Shown here: positions 52,757 through 64,000 of the stretch, in pieces
How positions within the stretch are numbered: position 1 is the stretch's first letter
Layout of the letters: every line of letters starts with the position of its first letter
Source of the DNA: Mycobacterium sp. Z3061
GTDB lineage: Bacteria > Actinomycetota > Actinomycetes > Mycobacteriales > Mycobacteriaceae
Length of the DNA: 64,000 nt
Assembly: GCF_031583025.1 (NCBI RefSeq)
Contig: NZ_CP134062.1
Location: forward strand, 434,001 to 498,000
Direction of reading: 5' to 3'
Made by a program: the position numbers and the translations under genes
Notes under the pieces: generated by a model
What the model was told of the DNA's origin: nothing
The model's input: only the letters and a program-made list of their open reading frames with translations
Database searches by the model: none

Positions 52757-54904
52757 TCACACCGTCGTCTTCACCCGGGCCGCGGCGGATTCGGGCATCG
52801 GTTCGTAGCGGGCGAACGACCGGGTGAACGACGCGGCCCCGTGCGCCAGCGAGCGCAGGTCGATGGCGTAGCGGGTCAATTCGACCTGCGGCACTTCGGC
52901 CTTCACCAGCGTGCGCTCATGGCCGGCGGTGTCGGTCCCCAGCACGCGGCCCCGGCGGCCGGACAGGTCACCCATCACCGCGCCGACGTAGTCATCGGGA
53001 ACCAGCACGGAAATTTCGTCGATCGGCTCGAGCAGGATCACTTTCGTCGCCGCCGCGGCCTCGCGCAGCGCCAGGGAGCCGGCCATCTGGAATGCGAAGT
53101 CCGAGGAGTCGACGCTGTGTGCCTTGCCGTCGAGCAGGGTCACCCGGATGTCGACCATCGGATAACCGGCGTGCACACCCCTTTCCATCTGCGCTCGGAC
53201 GCCCTTCTCCACGCTGGGGATGAACTGGCGCGGCACCGCGCCGCCGACCACCTTGTCCACGAACTCGAAGCCGGTGCCCTCCGGCAGCGGTTCCACCTCG
53301 ATGTCGCACACCGCATACTGGCCGTGGCCGCCGGACTGCTTGACGTGCCGCCCGTGTCCTTTCGCCTTGCCGCCCAGAGTCTCTCGCAGCGGCACCCGCA
53401 ACTCGACGGTGTCCACGGTGACCCCATAGCGGCCGGCCAGGGCTTCGAGAACGACGCCGACGTGCGCCTCGCCCATGCACCAGAGCACCACCTGGTGTGT
53501 CTCCGGGTTCTGTTCGATGCGCAGGGTCGGATCCTCGGCTGCCAGTCTCCCCAACCCGACCGAGAGCTTGTCCTCGTCGGTCTTGGCGTGCGCCTGGATG
53601 GCGACCGGCAACAGCGGTTCGGGCATCGCCCACGGCTTGAGCACCAGCGGTTCGGACTTGTCCGACAGCGTGTCCCCGGTTTCTGCCCGGCTCAGCTTGC
53701 CGATCGCGCAGATGTCGCCGGCCACCACGGCGGATGCGGGCCGTTGCTGTTTTCCGAGCGGGAACGACAGCACCCCGATGCGCTCGTCTTCGTCATGGTC
53801 GGGGTGGTTGGCGCCATGCCCGTTAGAGGCGCCGAAGAACGACGAGAAGTGGCCTGACACATGGACGGTCGCGTCCGGCTTGATGGTGCCGGAGAACACC
53901 CGGACCAGGCTGACCCGCCCGACGTACGGGTCCGACGTGGTCTTGACCACCTCGGCGAGCAGTGGCGCGTCGACGTCGCAGGCCAATTCCTCGTGGGTGG
54001 CGCCCTGCGGCGTGAACACGTCCGGAAGCGGGTGTTCGCGCGGCGACGGGAAACCCCGGGTGGCGACCTCCAGTAGTTCGTGGGTGCCCACCCCGGTGCT
54101 GCTGCACACCGGGATCACCGGAAAGAACGACCCGCGGGCCACCGCCTTCTCCAGATCCTGGATCAGGACCGATTCGTCGATCACCTCGCCGCCGAGGTAA
54201 CGCTCCATGAGCGACTCGTCCTCGGACTCCTCGATGATGCCCTCGATCAGGCTGCCCCGGGCCTCTTCGATGCGGTCGGCTTCGGAGGTGTCGGGCGCCG
54301 ACTCGGTGCGCTTACCGTCGGCATAGTTGTACTGGGTCTGCGACAGCAGCCCGATCAAGCCGTCACCGGCCGGCAGGTATAACGGTAAGACCTTGTCGCC
54401 GAACGCGTTCTGCGCGGCATCGAGCGCCTCGGCATAGTTGGCGCGGGCATGGTCGAGCTTGGTGACGACCACCGCACGCGGCATCCCGACCTGGCTGCAC
54501 TCCTGCCACAGCGATTTGGTGGGTTCGTCGACACCTTCGTTGGCCGCGATGACGAACAGGGCGCAGTCGGCGGCGCGCAGACCGGCGCGCAGCTCACCGA
54601 CGAAGTCGGCGTATCCGGGTGTGTCGACGAGGTTCACCTTGACGCCGGCGTGCGACAGCGACGCCACCGCGACGCCGACCGACCGTTGCTGGCGGATCTC
54701 GGCGTCGTCGAAGTCGCAGACCGTGCTGCCGTCGGTGACCGACCCGGGCCGTGACAACACGCCGCCCGCAACCAGCAGGGCTTCGATGAGGGTGGTCTTG
54801 CCGCCGCCGGAGGGCCCGACCAGCACGACGTTGCGGATACTGTCCGGACCGGTTGCCGTGGGGGCCGTACCTGCGCCCGGGGATCCGCTCACTCTGTCGG
54901 CCAT
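52757..54904 (-). CDS. fusA2: Elongation factor G-like translational GTPase FusA2
   Basis: A 715-residue EF-G paralogue. The P-loop is GPSGGGKTT near residue 32 instead of the AHVDAGKTT of true EF-G; DTPGYADF and TKLDHA mark the G3 and G4 boxes. Domains II to V follow, with EF-G-like PMVDIRVTLLDGKAHSVDSS near the end. FusA2 proteins are present in many actinobacteria besides FusA1, and their job is not settled; translocation activity is weak or absent in related EF-G2 proteins. ATG at 54904 is preceded by GAGGATTGTC. The convergent neighbour is fadD7, with a 12-base gap. Confidence 0.92.
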   Translation of the reverse strand: MADRVSGSPGAGTAPTATGPDSIRNVVLVGPSGGGKTTLIEALLVAGGVLSRPGSVTDGSTVCDFDDAEIRQQRSVGVAVASLSHAGVKVNLVDTPGYADFVGELRAGLRAADCALFVIAANEGVDEPTKSLWQECSQVGMPRAVVVTKLDHARANYAEALDAAQNAFGDKVLPLYLPAGDGLIGLLSQTQYNYADGKRTESAPDTSEADRIEEARGSLIEGIIEESEDESLMERYLGGEVIDESVLIQDLEKAVARGSFFPVIPVCSSTGVGTHELLEVATRGFPSPREHPLPDVFTPQGATHEELACDVDAPLLAEVVKTTSDPYVGRVSLVRVFSGTIKPDATVHVSGHFSSFFGASNGHGANHPDHDEDERIGVLSFPLGKQQRPASAVVAGDICAIGKLSRAETGDTLSDKSEPLVLKPWAMPEPLLPVAIQAHAKTDEDKLSVGLGRLAAEDPTLRIEQNPETHQVVLWCMGEAHVGVVLEALAGRYGVTVDTVELRVPLRETLGGKAKGHGRHVKQSGGHGQYAVCDIEVEPLPEGTGFEFVDKVVGGAVPRQFIPSVEKGVRAQMERGVHAGYPMVDIRVTLLDGKAHSVDSSDFAFQMAGSLALREAAAATKVILLEPIDEISVLVPDDYVGAVMGDLSGRRGRVLGTDTAGHERTLVKAEVPQVELTRYAIDLRSLAHGAASFTRSFARYEPMPESAAARVKTTV

Positions 54905-55039
54905 GACAATCCTCCAGTTCTCCCGGGGTGCCGCCGACTCCCGTACGCGGCGTGATCCAGCCCACAGGACGCAAGGGCAACTTTTCTCTCAACGGCGGCC
55001 CAGCACAAGGGTCGGCCGTGCCCCCGTGTCACTGCCAGG

Positions 55040-55438
55040 TCAGGCGTGCCAGCCCGACCAGCGCGTTGCGGTTACGACGATCACCGGGCCGTCCAGCGAA
55101 ACGGTTTGGTACTGCGGGTATTTCGCGCTCAGCAACCGGTAACCGGCGCGCAGCGCGTCGCCGTCGGCCGCGACGGTGGCAATGCCGTCCACCCGAATCC
55201 ACCACAATTGCGTCCAATCCGGCGCGTAGTGGTCGACCAGCAGGCTCACCGCCGGGTTTTGCTCGATGTTGGCCAGCCTGCGCAGTTGCTTGGTCTTCTT
55301 GGGTTTGGCATCGACCGCGGTATAGATGACGTCTCCGTCGACGGCGAAGACCACCGGCACCAGGTGCGGCGTGCCGTCGGGCCGCACGGTGGCCAGCCGC
55401 GCTACCGGCGATCCAGTGAACCAGGCCCGGGTGTCCAC
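55040..55438 (-). CDS. PPOX-class F420-dependent protein (Rv0121c-like)
   Basis: A 132-residue split-barrel flavin/deazaflavin-binding protein of the pyridoxamine-phosphate-oxidase-like class. The strands are recognisable: [35 protein letters not shown] (in part), [25 protein letters not shown], and a C-terminal VTATRWSGW. The mycobacterial family typically binds F420 or haem; the substrate is unknown. It matches Rv0121c in size and place between fusA2 and pepA. Confidence 0.88.
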   Translation of the reverse strand: MDTRAWFTGSPVARLATVRPDGTPHLVPVVFAVDGDVIYTAVDAKPKKTKQLRRLANIEQNPAVSLLVDHYAPDWTQLWWIRVDGIATVAADGDALRAGYRLLSAKYPQYQTVSLDGPVIVVTATRWSGWHA

Positions 55439-55460
55439 GCAACCAGCCTAGAACCGCCGC

Positions 55461-55493
55461 AAAGGCCGGTGATGTGAGTCACCACCGGCCTTT
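55461..55493. terminator. Rho-independent-like hairpin between the F420-type gene and pepA
   Basis: AAAGGCCGGTG (55461-55471) pairs perfectly with CACCGGCCTTT (55483-55493), an 11-bp stem followed by TTTT on the plus strand. It lies 22 bases before the start of the minus-strand gene, so a plus-strand terminator here would stop antisense transcripts and insulate pepA. Confidence 0.55.
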
Positions 55494-55701
55494 TGGATTA
55501 GGCCGTCGGCGGGTCCGTCGGCTTAGGCTGCATTTGACTCGATGCCCATTTGACCCGGACCCGATCCGGCATTTCGCCGAATTGGTGCCTGACCACCGTT
55601 TAAATGGGTATCTGGATTACGGTGGTACCGACAACGGAGCCGCCGCCCGGACCTTACGGCTGGGATAATTGACTATTCACCCGACGCAGGAGGTATACCG
55701 G

Positions 55702-56766
55702 ATGAGCAAATCGCGCCACCGTTCATTCAGGTGGTCATGGCTGGTTGCCGTCATGGCCGTCGTGGGAATGGTCTCCGGAGTGGGTCTGGCAACTCCGCCG
55801 GTGACCGCGCACGCGGCGCCGTACAAGCAGTACCCGTCGGTTCCGCTGGACCCGTCGGCGCTTGTCGGTCAGGTGGGCCCCCAGGTGGTCAACATCAACA
55901 CCAAGCTGGGCTACAACAACGCGGTGGGCGCCGGCACCGGCATCGTCATCGACCCCAACGGCGTCGTGCTGACCAACAACCACGTCATCTCGGGAGCCAC
56001 CGACATCAGCGCCTTCAGCGTCGGCGACGGCCGCACCTACGGCGTCGACGTGGTCGGTTACGACCGCACCCAGGACGTCGCGGTGCTGCAGCTGCGCGGA
56101 GCGGGCGGTCTGCCCACCGCGTCCATCGGCGGCGGCGTCAGCGTCGGTGAGCCGGTTGTGGCGATGGGCAACACCGGCGGCCAGGGTGGCACCCCGCGCG
56201 CGGTGGCCGGCAAGGTGCTGGCCGTCAACCAGACCGTCCAGGCATCGGACTCCCTGACCGGGGCTGCCGAGACGCTGAACGGACTGATCCAGTTCGACGG
56301 CGCGATCCAGCCCGGCGATTCCGGCGGACCGGTGGTCAACGGCGCGGGTCAGGTGGTCGGCATGAACACCGCGGCCACCGAGAACTTCCAGATGTCACAG
56401 GGCGGTCAGGGCTTCGCGATTCCGATCGGAACGGCGATCAGCATCGCCAACAACATCCGGTCCGGTGGCGGTTCGCCCACCGTGCACGTCGGCCCGACAG
56501 CCTTCCTCGGACTCGGCGTCGTCGACAACAACGGCAGCGGTGCGCGCGTCCAGCGCGTCGTCGCCAACGCTCCCGCTGCGGCCGCCGGGATCTCCAACGG
56601 CGACATCATCACCGCACTCGACGGGACGCCGATCAACTCGGCTACCGCGATGTCCGATGCGCTCAACGGGCACCACCCGGGCGACATGGTCTCCATCAGC
56701 TTCACTTCGAAAACCGGTGTCGCGCGCACCGAGAACGTCACGCTGGCGGAGGGCCCCCCGGCCTGA
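55702..56766 (+). CDS. pepA: Secreted trypsin-like serine protease PepA (Rv0125/Mtb32A-like)
   Basis: A 354-residue HtrA-type protease (M. tuberculosis PepA is 355). A signal peptide spans about residues 1-39, ending in AHAA. The catalytic triad is His in LTNNHVISG, Asp in YDRTQDVAVL and Ser in QPGDSGGPVVN. A C-terminal PDZ domain (about 255-350) has VVANAPAAAAGISNGDIITALDG. ATG at 55702 follows GCAGGAGGTATACCGG, decisive for the start. The protein is extracellular or cell-envelope; its substrates are unknown. Confidence 0.94.
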   Translation: MSKSRHRSFRWSWLVAVMAVVGMVSGVGLATPPVTAHAAPYKQYPSVPLDPSALVGQVGPQVVNINTKLGYNNAVGAGTGIVIDPNGVVLTNNHVISGATDISAFSVGDGRTYGVDVVGYDRTQDVAVLQLRGAGGLPTASIGGGVSVGEPVVAMGNTGGQGGTPRAVAGKVLAVNQTVQASDSLTGAAETLNGLIQFDGAIQPGDSGGPVVNGAGQVVGMNTAATENFQMSQGGQGFAIPIGTAISIANNIRSGGGSPTVHVGPTAFLGLGVVDNNGSGARVQRVVANAPAAAAGISNGDIITALDGTPINSATAMSDALNGHHPGDMVSISFTSKTGVARTENVTLAEGPPA

Positions 56767-56867
56767 TCGAGTCAATTCATTTGGCGCTGGCCGTGATTCA
56801 CGGTGAGGTTCGGAGTCAGGTGGCTTCGGGTGATTCTTAACCAGGTGCGTCGGGTACCCGTGGCATC

Positions 56868-58666
<1,799 letters not shown>

Positions 58667-58670
<4 letters not shown>

Positions 58671-60028
58671 CCCGCCCGACGATGCCCGCAAACCTGCCCT
58701 GGGCGGACTGGCTTCCGCAGCAACGCTGGTATGCCGGCCGCAACAGGCAGCTGTCCACCGCCGATGTGTCAGTGGTGGTGCCGTTACGGGAGAACCTGGA
58801 CCTGGTGCTGGTCGACGTCGGTTATGCCGACGGCTTCACCGAGCGCTACCAGGTGATCGTGGGCTGGGACACCGAGCCGGTCACCGAATACAGCACCCTG
58901 GCGACCATCGGTTCGGTCGAAGACCACACCGCATTCGACGCGTTGTACGACCCGTCGGCCGCCCAGTTCCTGCTCTCGCTGATCGACTCCGCGGCGGTAC
59001 GGGGCGAATCCGGCAACCAGGTCAGGTTCGCCAAAGAGCCCGACGTGAAACTGCCGCTGGACGCCTACCCCCGGGTGTCCGACGCCGAGCAGAGCAACAC
59101 CAGCGTGATCTTCGACCGGGCGCCGTGCGCCATCTTCAAGGTGTTCCGCCGCGTCAGCCCCGGCATCAATCCCGACATCGAGCTCAACCGGGTGCTGGGC
59201 CGGGCGGGGAATGCCCACGTGGCCAAGTTGTTCGGTGCCTACGAGCTGGGTTCGTCCGGCGATCCGGACGCGTCGTCGCCGCTGGGCATGGTCACCGCGT
59301 TCGCGGCCAACGCCGCCGAAGGCTGGGCAATGGCCACCGCGAGCGTGCGCGACCTGTTCGCCGAGGGCGACCTCTACGCCCATGAGGTCGGTGGAGACTT
59401 CGCCGGCGAGTCCTACCGGCTCGGCGAGGCGGTGGCTTCCGTGCACGCCACGCTGGCCGAGACGCTGGGGACATCGCAAACCACGTTCCCGCTGGACCAT
59501 GTGCTGTCGCGGCTCAGCGCGGCCGTTGCCGCGGTGCCCGAACTCGAGCAGTATGCGGCGACGATCCAAGAGCGGTTCGCCAAGCTCGCCGACGAGCAGA
59601 TCACCGTGCAACGCGTGCACGGCGACCTGCACCTGGGACAGGTGCTGCGGACGCCGGAGAGCTGGGTGCTGATCGATTTCGAAGGCGAGCCGGGCCAGCC
59701 GCTGGCCGAACGGCGGGCGCCCGACTCACCGCTGCGCGACGTGGCGGGGGTGTTGCGGTCCTTCGAGTACGCGGCGTACGGGCCGTTGGTGGAGAACGCC
59801 GCCGACAAGCAGAAGGCGGCGCGGGCCCGGGAGTGGGTCGAGCGCAATCGCACCGCGTTCTGCGACGGGTACGCGGCCGCGTCCGGAATCGATCCGCGTG
59901 ATTCGGCACTGCTGCTGGCGGCTTATGAGCTCGACAAGGCGGTGTACGAAACGGGCTACGAGGCGCGGCACCGGCCCACGTGGTTGCCGATACCGCTGCG
60001 GTCGATCGCCCGGCTGACAACGGCCTGA
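58667..60028 (+). CDS. mak: Maltokinase Mak
   Basis: A 453-residue kinase of the aminoglycoside-phosphotransferase-like fold that phosphorylates maltose at C1 using ATP. Diagnostic segments: an N-terminal cap ([18 protein letters not shown]), [14 protein letters not shown] with the catalytic HGDLHLGQ loop near residue 320, and [11 protein letters not shown] (metal-binding DFE). ATG at 58667 overlaps the treS stop. In mycobacteria Mak forms a complex with TreS. The reading is unambiguous from sequence and context. Confidence 0.95.
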
Positions 60029-60076
60029 CTCAAGCTCGGCCGCGCCGTCGGCACCGGTCTCTGGGAGCATGCTCGT

Positions 60077-60757
60077 GTGCAGAAAGAGATGTACGACAGC
60101 GAAGCCAGACTTGCCTGGGTGCTGGCCGCGTTGGCCGGGGTGCTCGGGGCCACCGCCTTCACCCACTCCGAGGGGTATTTCGTCACGTTCATGACCGGCA
60201 ACGCACAGCGTGCCGTGCTGGGCGTCTTCCGTGACGACGTGACGTTGTCGTTGAGTGCGGGCACGCTGCTGCTGTGTTTCGTGGCCGGCGTGATCGTCTC
60301 CTCGGTGTGCCGCCGCCGGTTCTGGGCGGAACACCCGCACGGCCCCACCGTCCTGACCACGTTCTGTCTGGTGTTCGCCACCGGCCTGGACATCGTGTTG
60401 GGCGGCTGGGAGCAAACCCTGCTGGATTTCGTGCCGATCATGTTCGTGGTCTTCGGCATCGGTGCGCTGAACACTTCCTTCGTGAAAGACGGTGAAGTGT
60501 CGGTGCCGCTGAGTTATGTGACCGGCACGCTGGTCAAGATGGGCCAGGGCATCGAGCGCCACATGGCCGGCGGGAAAATCGAGGACTGGTTCGGCTATTT
60601 CATGATGCTCGCGACGTTCATGCTGGGCGCCGCGATCGGGGGCGCGATCAGCTTGGTGGTCAGCGGCACCCAGATGCTCGGTGTCGCCGCGTTCGTGTGT
60701 GCGGTGACGACCTGTTACACCTACCTGCACGCCGATCGGCGCGGGTTGCTGGATTAG
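60077..60757 (+). CDS. DUF1275 (YoaK-like) membrane protein, Rv0128 position
   Basis: A 226-residue protein with about six membrane helices, with the DUF1275 signature GFVTFMTGN-type motif here as GYFVTFMTGNAQRA near residue 35-48 and LSYVTGTLVKMGQGIERH near 150. GTG at 60077 or ATG at 60089 are possible starts; the latter has AGAAAGAG upstream. The family has no established substrate. It lies between mak and fbpC as Rv0128 does in M. tuberculosis. Confidence 0.82.
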   Translation: MQKEMYDSEARLAWVLAALAGVLGATAFTHSEGYFVTFMTGNAQRAVLGVFRDDVTLSLSAGTLLLCFVAGVIVSSVCRRRFWAEHPHGPTVLTTFCLVFATGLDIVLGGWEQTLLDFVPIMFVVFGIGALNTSFVKDGEVSVPLSYVTGTLVKMGQGIERHMAGGKIEDWFGYFMMLATFMLGAAIGGAISLVVSGTQMLGVAAFVCAVTTCYTYLHADRRGLLD

Positions 60758-60765
60758 CCGGCTGT

Positions 60766-60842
60766 AAAAGGAACATCGGCAGCAGCGCTGGCCGGGTGCG
60801 CTGCTACCTTCCGAAAAGGAACATCGGCAGCAGCGCTGGCCG
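60766..60842 (+). repeat. Tandem 29-base repeat in the DUF1275/fbpC gap
   Basis: The 29 bases 60766-60794 recur exactly at 60814-60842, 48 bases apart. Each copy includes GGAACATCGGCAGCAGCGCT. Only the second copy is followed by the full complementary arm; in the first the right arm is degraded (GCGCTGCTACC). Confidence 0.85.
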
Positions 60843-60860
60843 TTGCGCTGCTGCCGATGT
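60821..60860. terminator. Strong convergent terminator hairpin
   Basis: A perfect 16-bp stem (60821-60836 with 60845-60860, ACATCGGCAGCAGCGC and complement) with an 8-base loop lies between the convergent ends of the DUF1275 gene and fbpC. It is about 20 bases from the fbpC stop, so it can serve both strands. Confidence 0.75.
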
Positions 60861-60880
60861 GGTCTAGGGGGCTTCGGTGG

Positions 60881-62958
<2,078 letters not shown>

Positions 62959-62969
<11 letters not shown>

Positions 62970-63759
62970 GGCGAGCAACCCTTCTGGCGGAACGGATTTG
63001 ACGGATGTCGGCGGCGTCGTCGGTGAGGCCGGTTGCCGAGTAATGGCGGAAGACATCTTCGAGGGTGGCCTCCGGCGACACGGTCGCCTTCAACTCCTCG
63101 GGGGTTCCCACCGCCTGCAGCGCACCGTGATGCATCAGCGCGACCCGGTCGCACAGCGCGTCCGCCTCTTCCATGTAATGGGTGGTCAGCAGGACGGTCA
63201 TGCCGAACTGCTCCTGCATCTTGCGGACCTGCGTCCACACACCGTCGCGTGCGATCGGATCCAGGCCGACGGTCGGTTCGTCCAGCACCAGCAGCGAGGG
63301 CCGGTTGACCAGGGCCTGGGCCACCTCGAGCCGACGCACCATACCCCCGGAGTAGCTCGATGCCAGCTTGTCGGCGACATCGAGCAGATCCATTGCCGCC
63401 AATGCCTGCTCAACGCGCTGGGTGCGCTCCGCGCGCGGGACGCCGTACAGCCGGGCGAACCACGTCACGTTCTGCCGGCCGGTCAACGCTGTCTCGATCG
63501 AAAGTTGTTGCGGCACATAACCGATGTTGCTGCGGATGTCGATCGTCTGGCTCCGCGCGTCCAGCCCGAAGACGCGCAGTTCGCCGTGCTGGACCGGTGC
63601 CAGCGTGGTCAGCACCCGCACCACTGTGGTCTTGCCGGCGCCATTGGGGCCCAACAGGCCCATCGTCTCGCCGGGGTGCACCGTGAAAGTCACATCGTCG
63701 ACGGCCGTGTGCTGGCCGTAACGATAGGTCAGGTGCCGGCAGTCAATCGCCTCGGTCAT
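62959..63759 (-). CDS. ABC exporter ATP-binding protein (DrrA-like)
   Basis: A 266-residue ATPase: Walker A GPNGAGKTT, Q-loop YVPQQ, signature SSYSGGMVRR, Walker B LLVLDEP and H-loop TTHYMEE. The SYSGGM variant of the LSGGQ signature is typical of DrrA-type exporters. ATG at 63759 overlaps the MarR stop by 4 bases, and its own stop overlaps the permease start. The three genes form one operon. Confidence 0.93.
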
Positions 63760-64000
63760 GTGCATCGCTCCTGCAGCTTCCTGGTCATCTCCTCGAGCAC
63801 CTCCAGCCCCTTGGCCAATACCCCGATCTGGTGGTCGTCAAGCTCGTCGAGCAGGTCGTGGAGGACCGCCCGGCGTGTGGCCGCGGTCGCGTCCATCACC
63901 TGCTGCGCCGAATCGGTCAGCCGCAACCGGCTCACCCGCCGGTCCGCCGGGTCCGCGGTCCTTTCCAGCAGTCCCGCGCAGGACAGCTTCGACACCAGGG
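63756..64000 (-). CDS. MarR-family regulator, partial (start beyond the window)
   Basis: The frame runs off the right edge. The 81 visible residues are the C-terminal part of a MarR winged helix: LVSKLSCAGLLERTADPADRRVSRLRLTD is the wing region (given here in part as ADPADRRVSRLRLT), then a long helix used in dimerisation. It overlaps the exporter ATPase gene by 4 bases and most likely controls this operon in response to the exported compound. GTG at 63995 is not the true start because the wing sequence continues in frame beyond it. Confidence 0.85.
   Translation of the reverse strand, partial: LVSKLSCAGLLERTADPADRRVSRLRLTDSAQQVMDATAATRRAVLHDLLDELDDHQIGVLAKGLEVLEEMTRKLQERCT

Noticed and set aside
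62970..63056. Longer start (ATG 63056) for the exporter permease
   Set aside because: It would overlap the ATPase gene by 98 bases; GTG 62969 has its own ribosome site and a normal small overlap.

Overview
This is a GC-rich actinobacterial chromosome window, almost certainly from a non-tuberculous Mycobacterium. It carries mycobacterial hallmarks: antigen 85C (fbpC), LdtMt1-type L,D-transpeptidase, ctpB, ctpI, treS-mak, pepA and a 13E12-family HNH protein. From memory of the M. tuberculosis map, the conserved genes follow the Rv0101-Rv0129c order: nrp, Rv0102, ctpB, rpmB, Rv0106, ctpI, Rv0110, Rv0111, ldtA, oxyS, oxcA, fadD7, fusA2, Rv0121c, pepA, treS, mak, Rv0128, fbpC. Blocks of accessory genes sit between these anchors.

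Region 1 (1-6.55 kb) looks like a copper block. It holds the end of the isonitrile-lipopeptide synthetase (nrp), a Met/His-rich DUF5134 membrane protein, a CopD/CtaG-like membrane protein, a small HMA copper chaperone and the copper P-type ATPase CtpB. Region 2 (6.6-15.7 kb) has a hydrolase/cyclase fusion with degenerate active sites, a TetR/MpaB-type divergent pair, and a zinc-starvation locus. In that locus a perfect 15-bp Zur-like palindrome lies between rpmB-rpmG (cysteine-free paralogues) and an Mrf-type CobW-like protein followed by type-B L31. An SDR-FadD pair and a 13E12 HNH protein follow.

Region 3 (15.7-25.4 kb) contains the giant CtpI, an ECF sigma factor with a SnoaL-like tail divergent from an SDR-DUF899 pair, small proteins, and a rhomboid protease with an N-terminal zinc-finger-like segment. 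Region 4 (25.4-38.5 kb) is a tightly overlapping catabolic island inserted between the rhomboid and acyltransferase anchors. One arm holds a beta-propeller lactonase-like protein, a GntR regulator, a CoA ligase and an SDR. The other holds an SDR, a Rieske oxygenase, a luciferase-like monooxygenase, a Baeyer-Villiger monooxygenase, an SDR, a CoA-transferase and an enoyl-CoA hydratase. The gene set suggests breakdown of an alicyclic or terpenoid-like compound through ketone, lactone and acyl-CoA stages; the substrate is unknown.

Region 5 (38.7-47.4 kb) has an acyltransferase/SGNH protein, a methyltransferase, and the most interesting locus of the window. This is an M-box (ykoK) magnesium riboswitch followed by two short ORFs and an NRAMP-family transporter whose metal-site motifs are altered (DPGN to DAGG, MPH to APW). 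It is probably a magnesium transporter of the NRAMP-related type. A carboxylic acid reductase follows.

Region 6 (47.5-64 kb) is conserved backbone: cell-wall cross-linking (ldtA, fbpC), a likely oxalate-to-formyl-CoA pair (fadD7/oxcA) beside the LysR regulator oxyS, EF-G-like FusA2, secreted protease PepA, trehalose-to-maltose-1-phosphate conversion (treS-mak), and at the right edge a MarR-ABC exporter operon that runs off the window. I found no tRNA, rRNA, CRISPR array, insertion sequence or prophage. No gap over about 300 bases lacks an annotated gene or RNA element.
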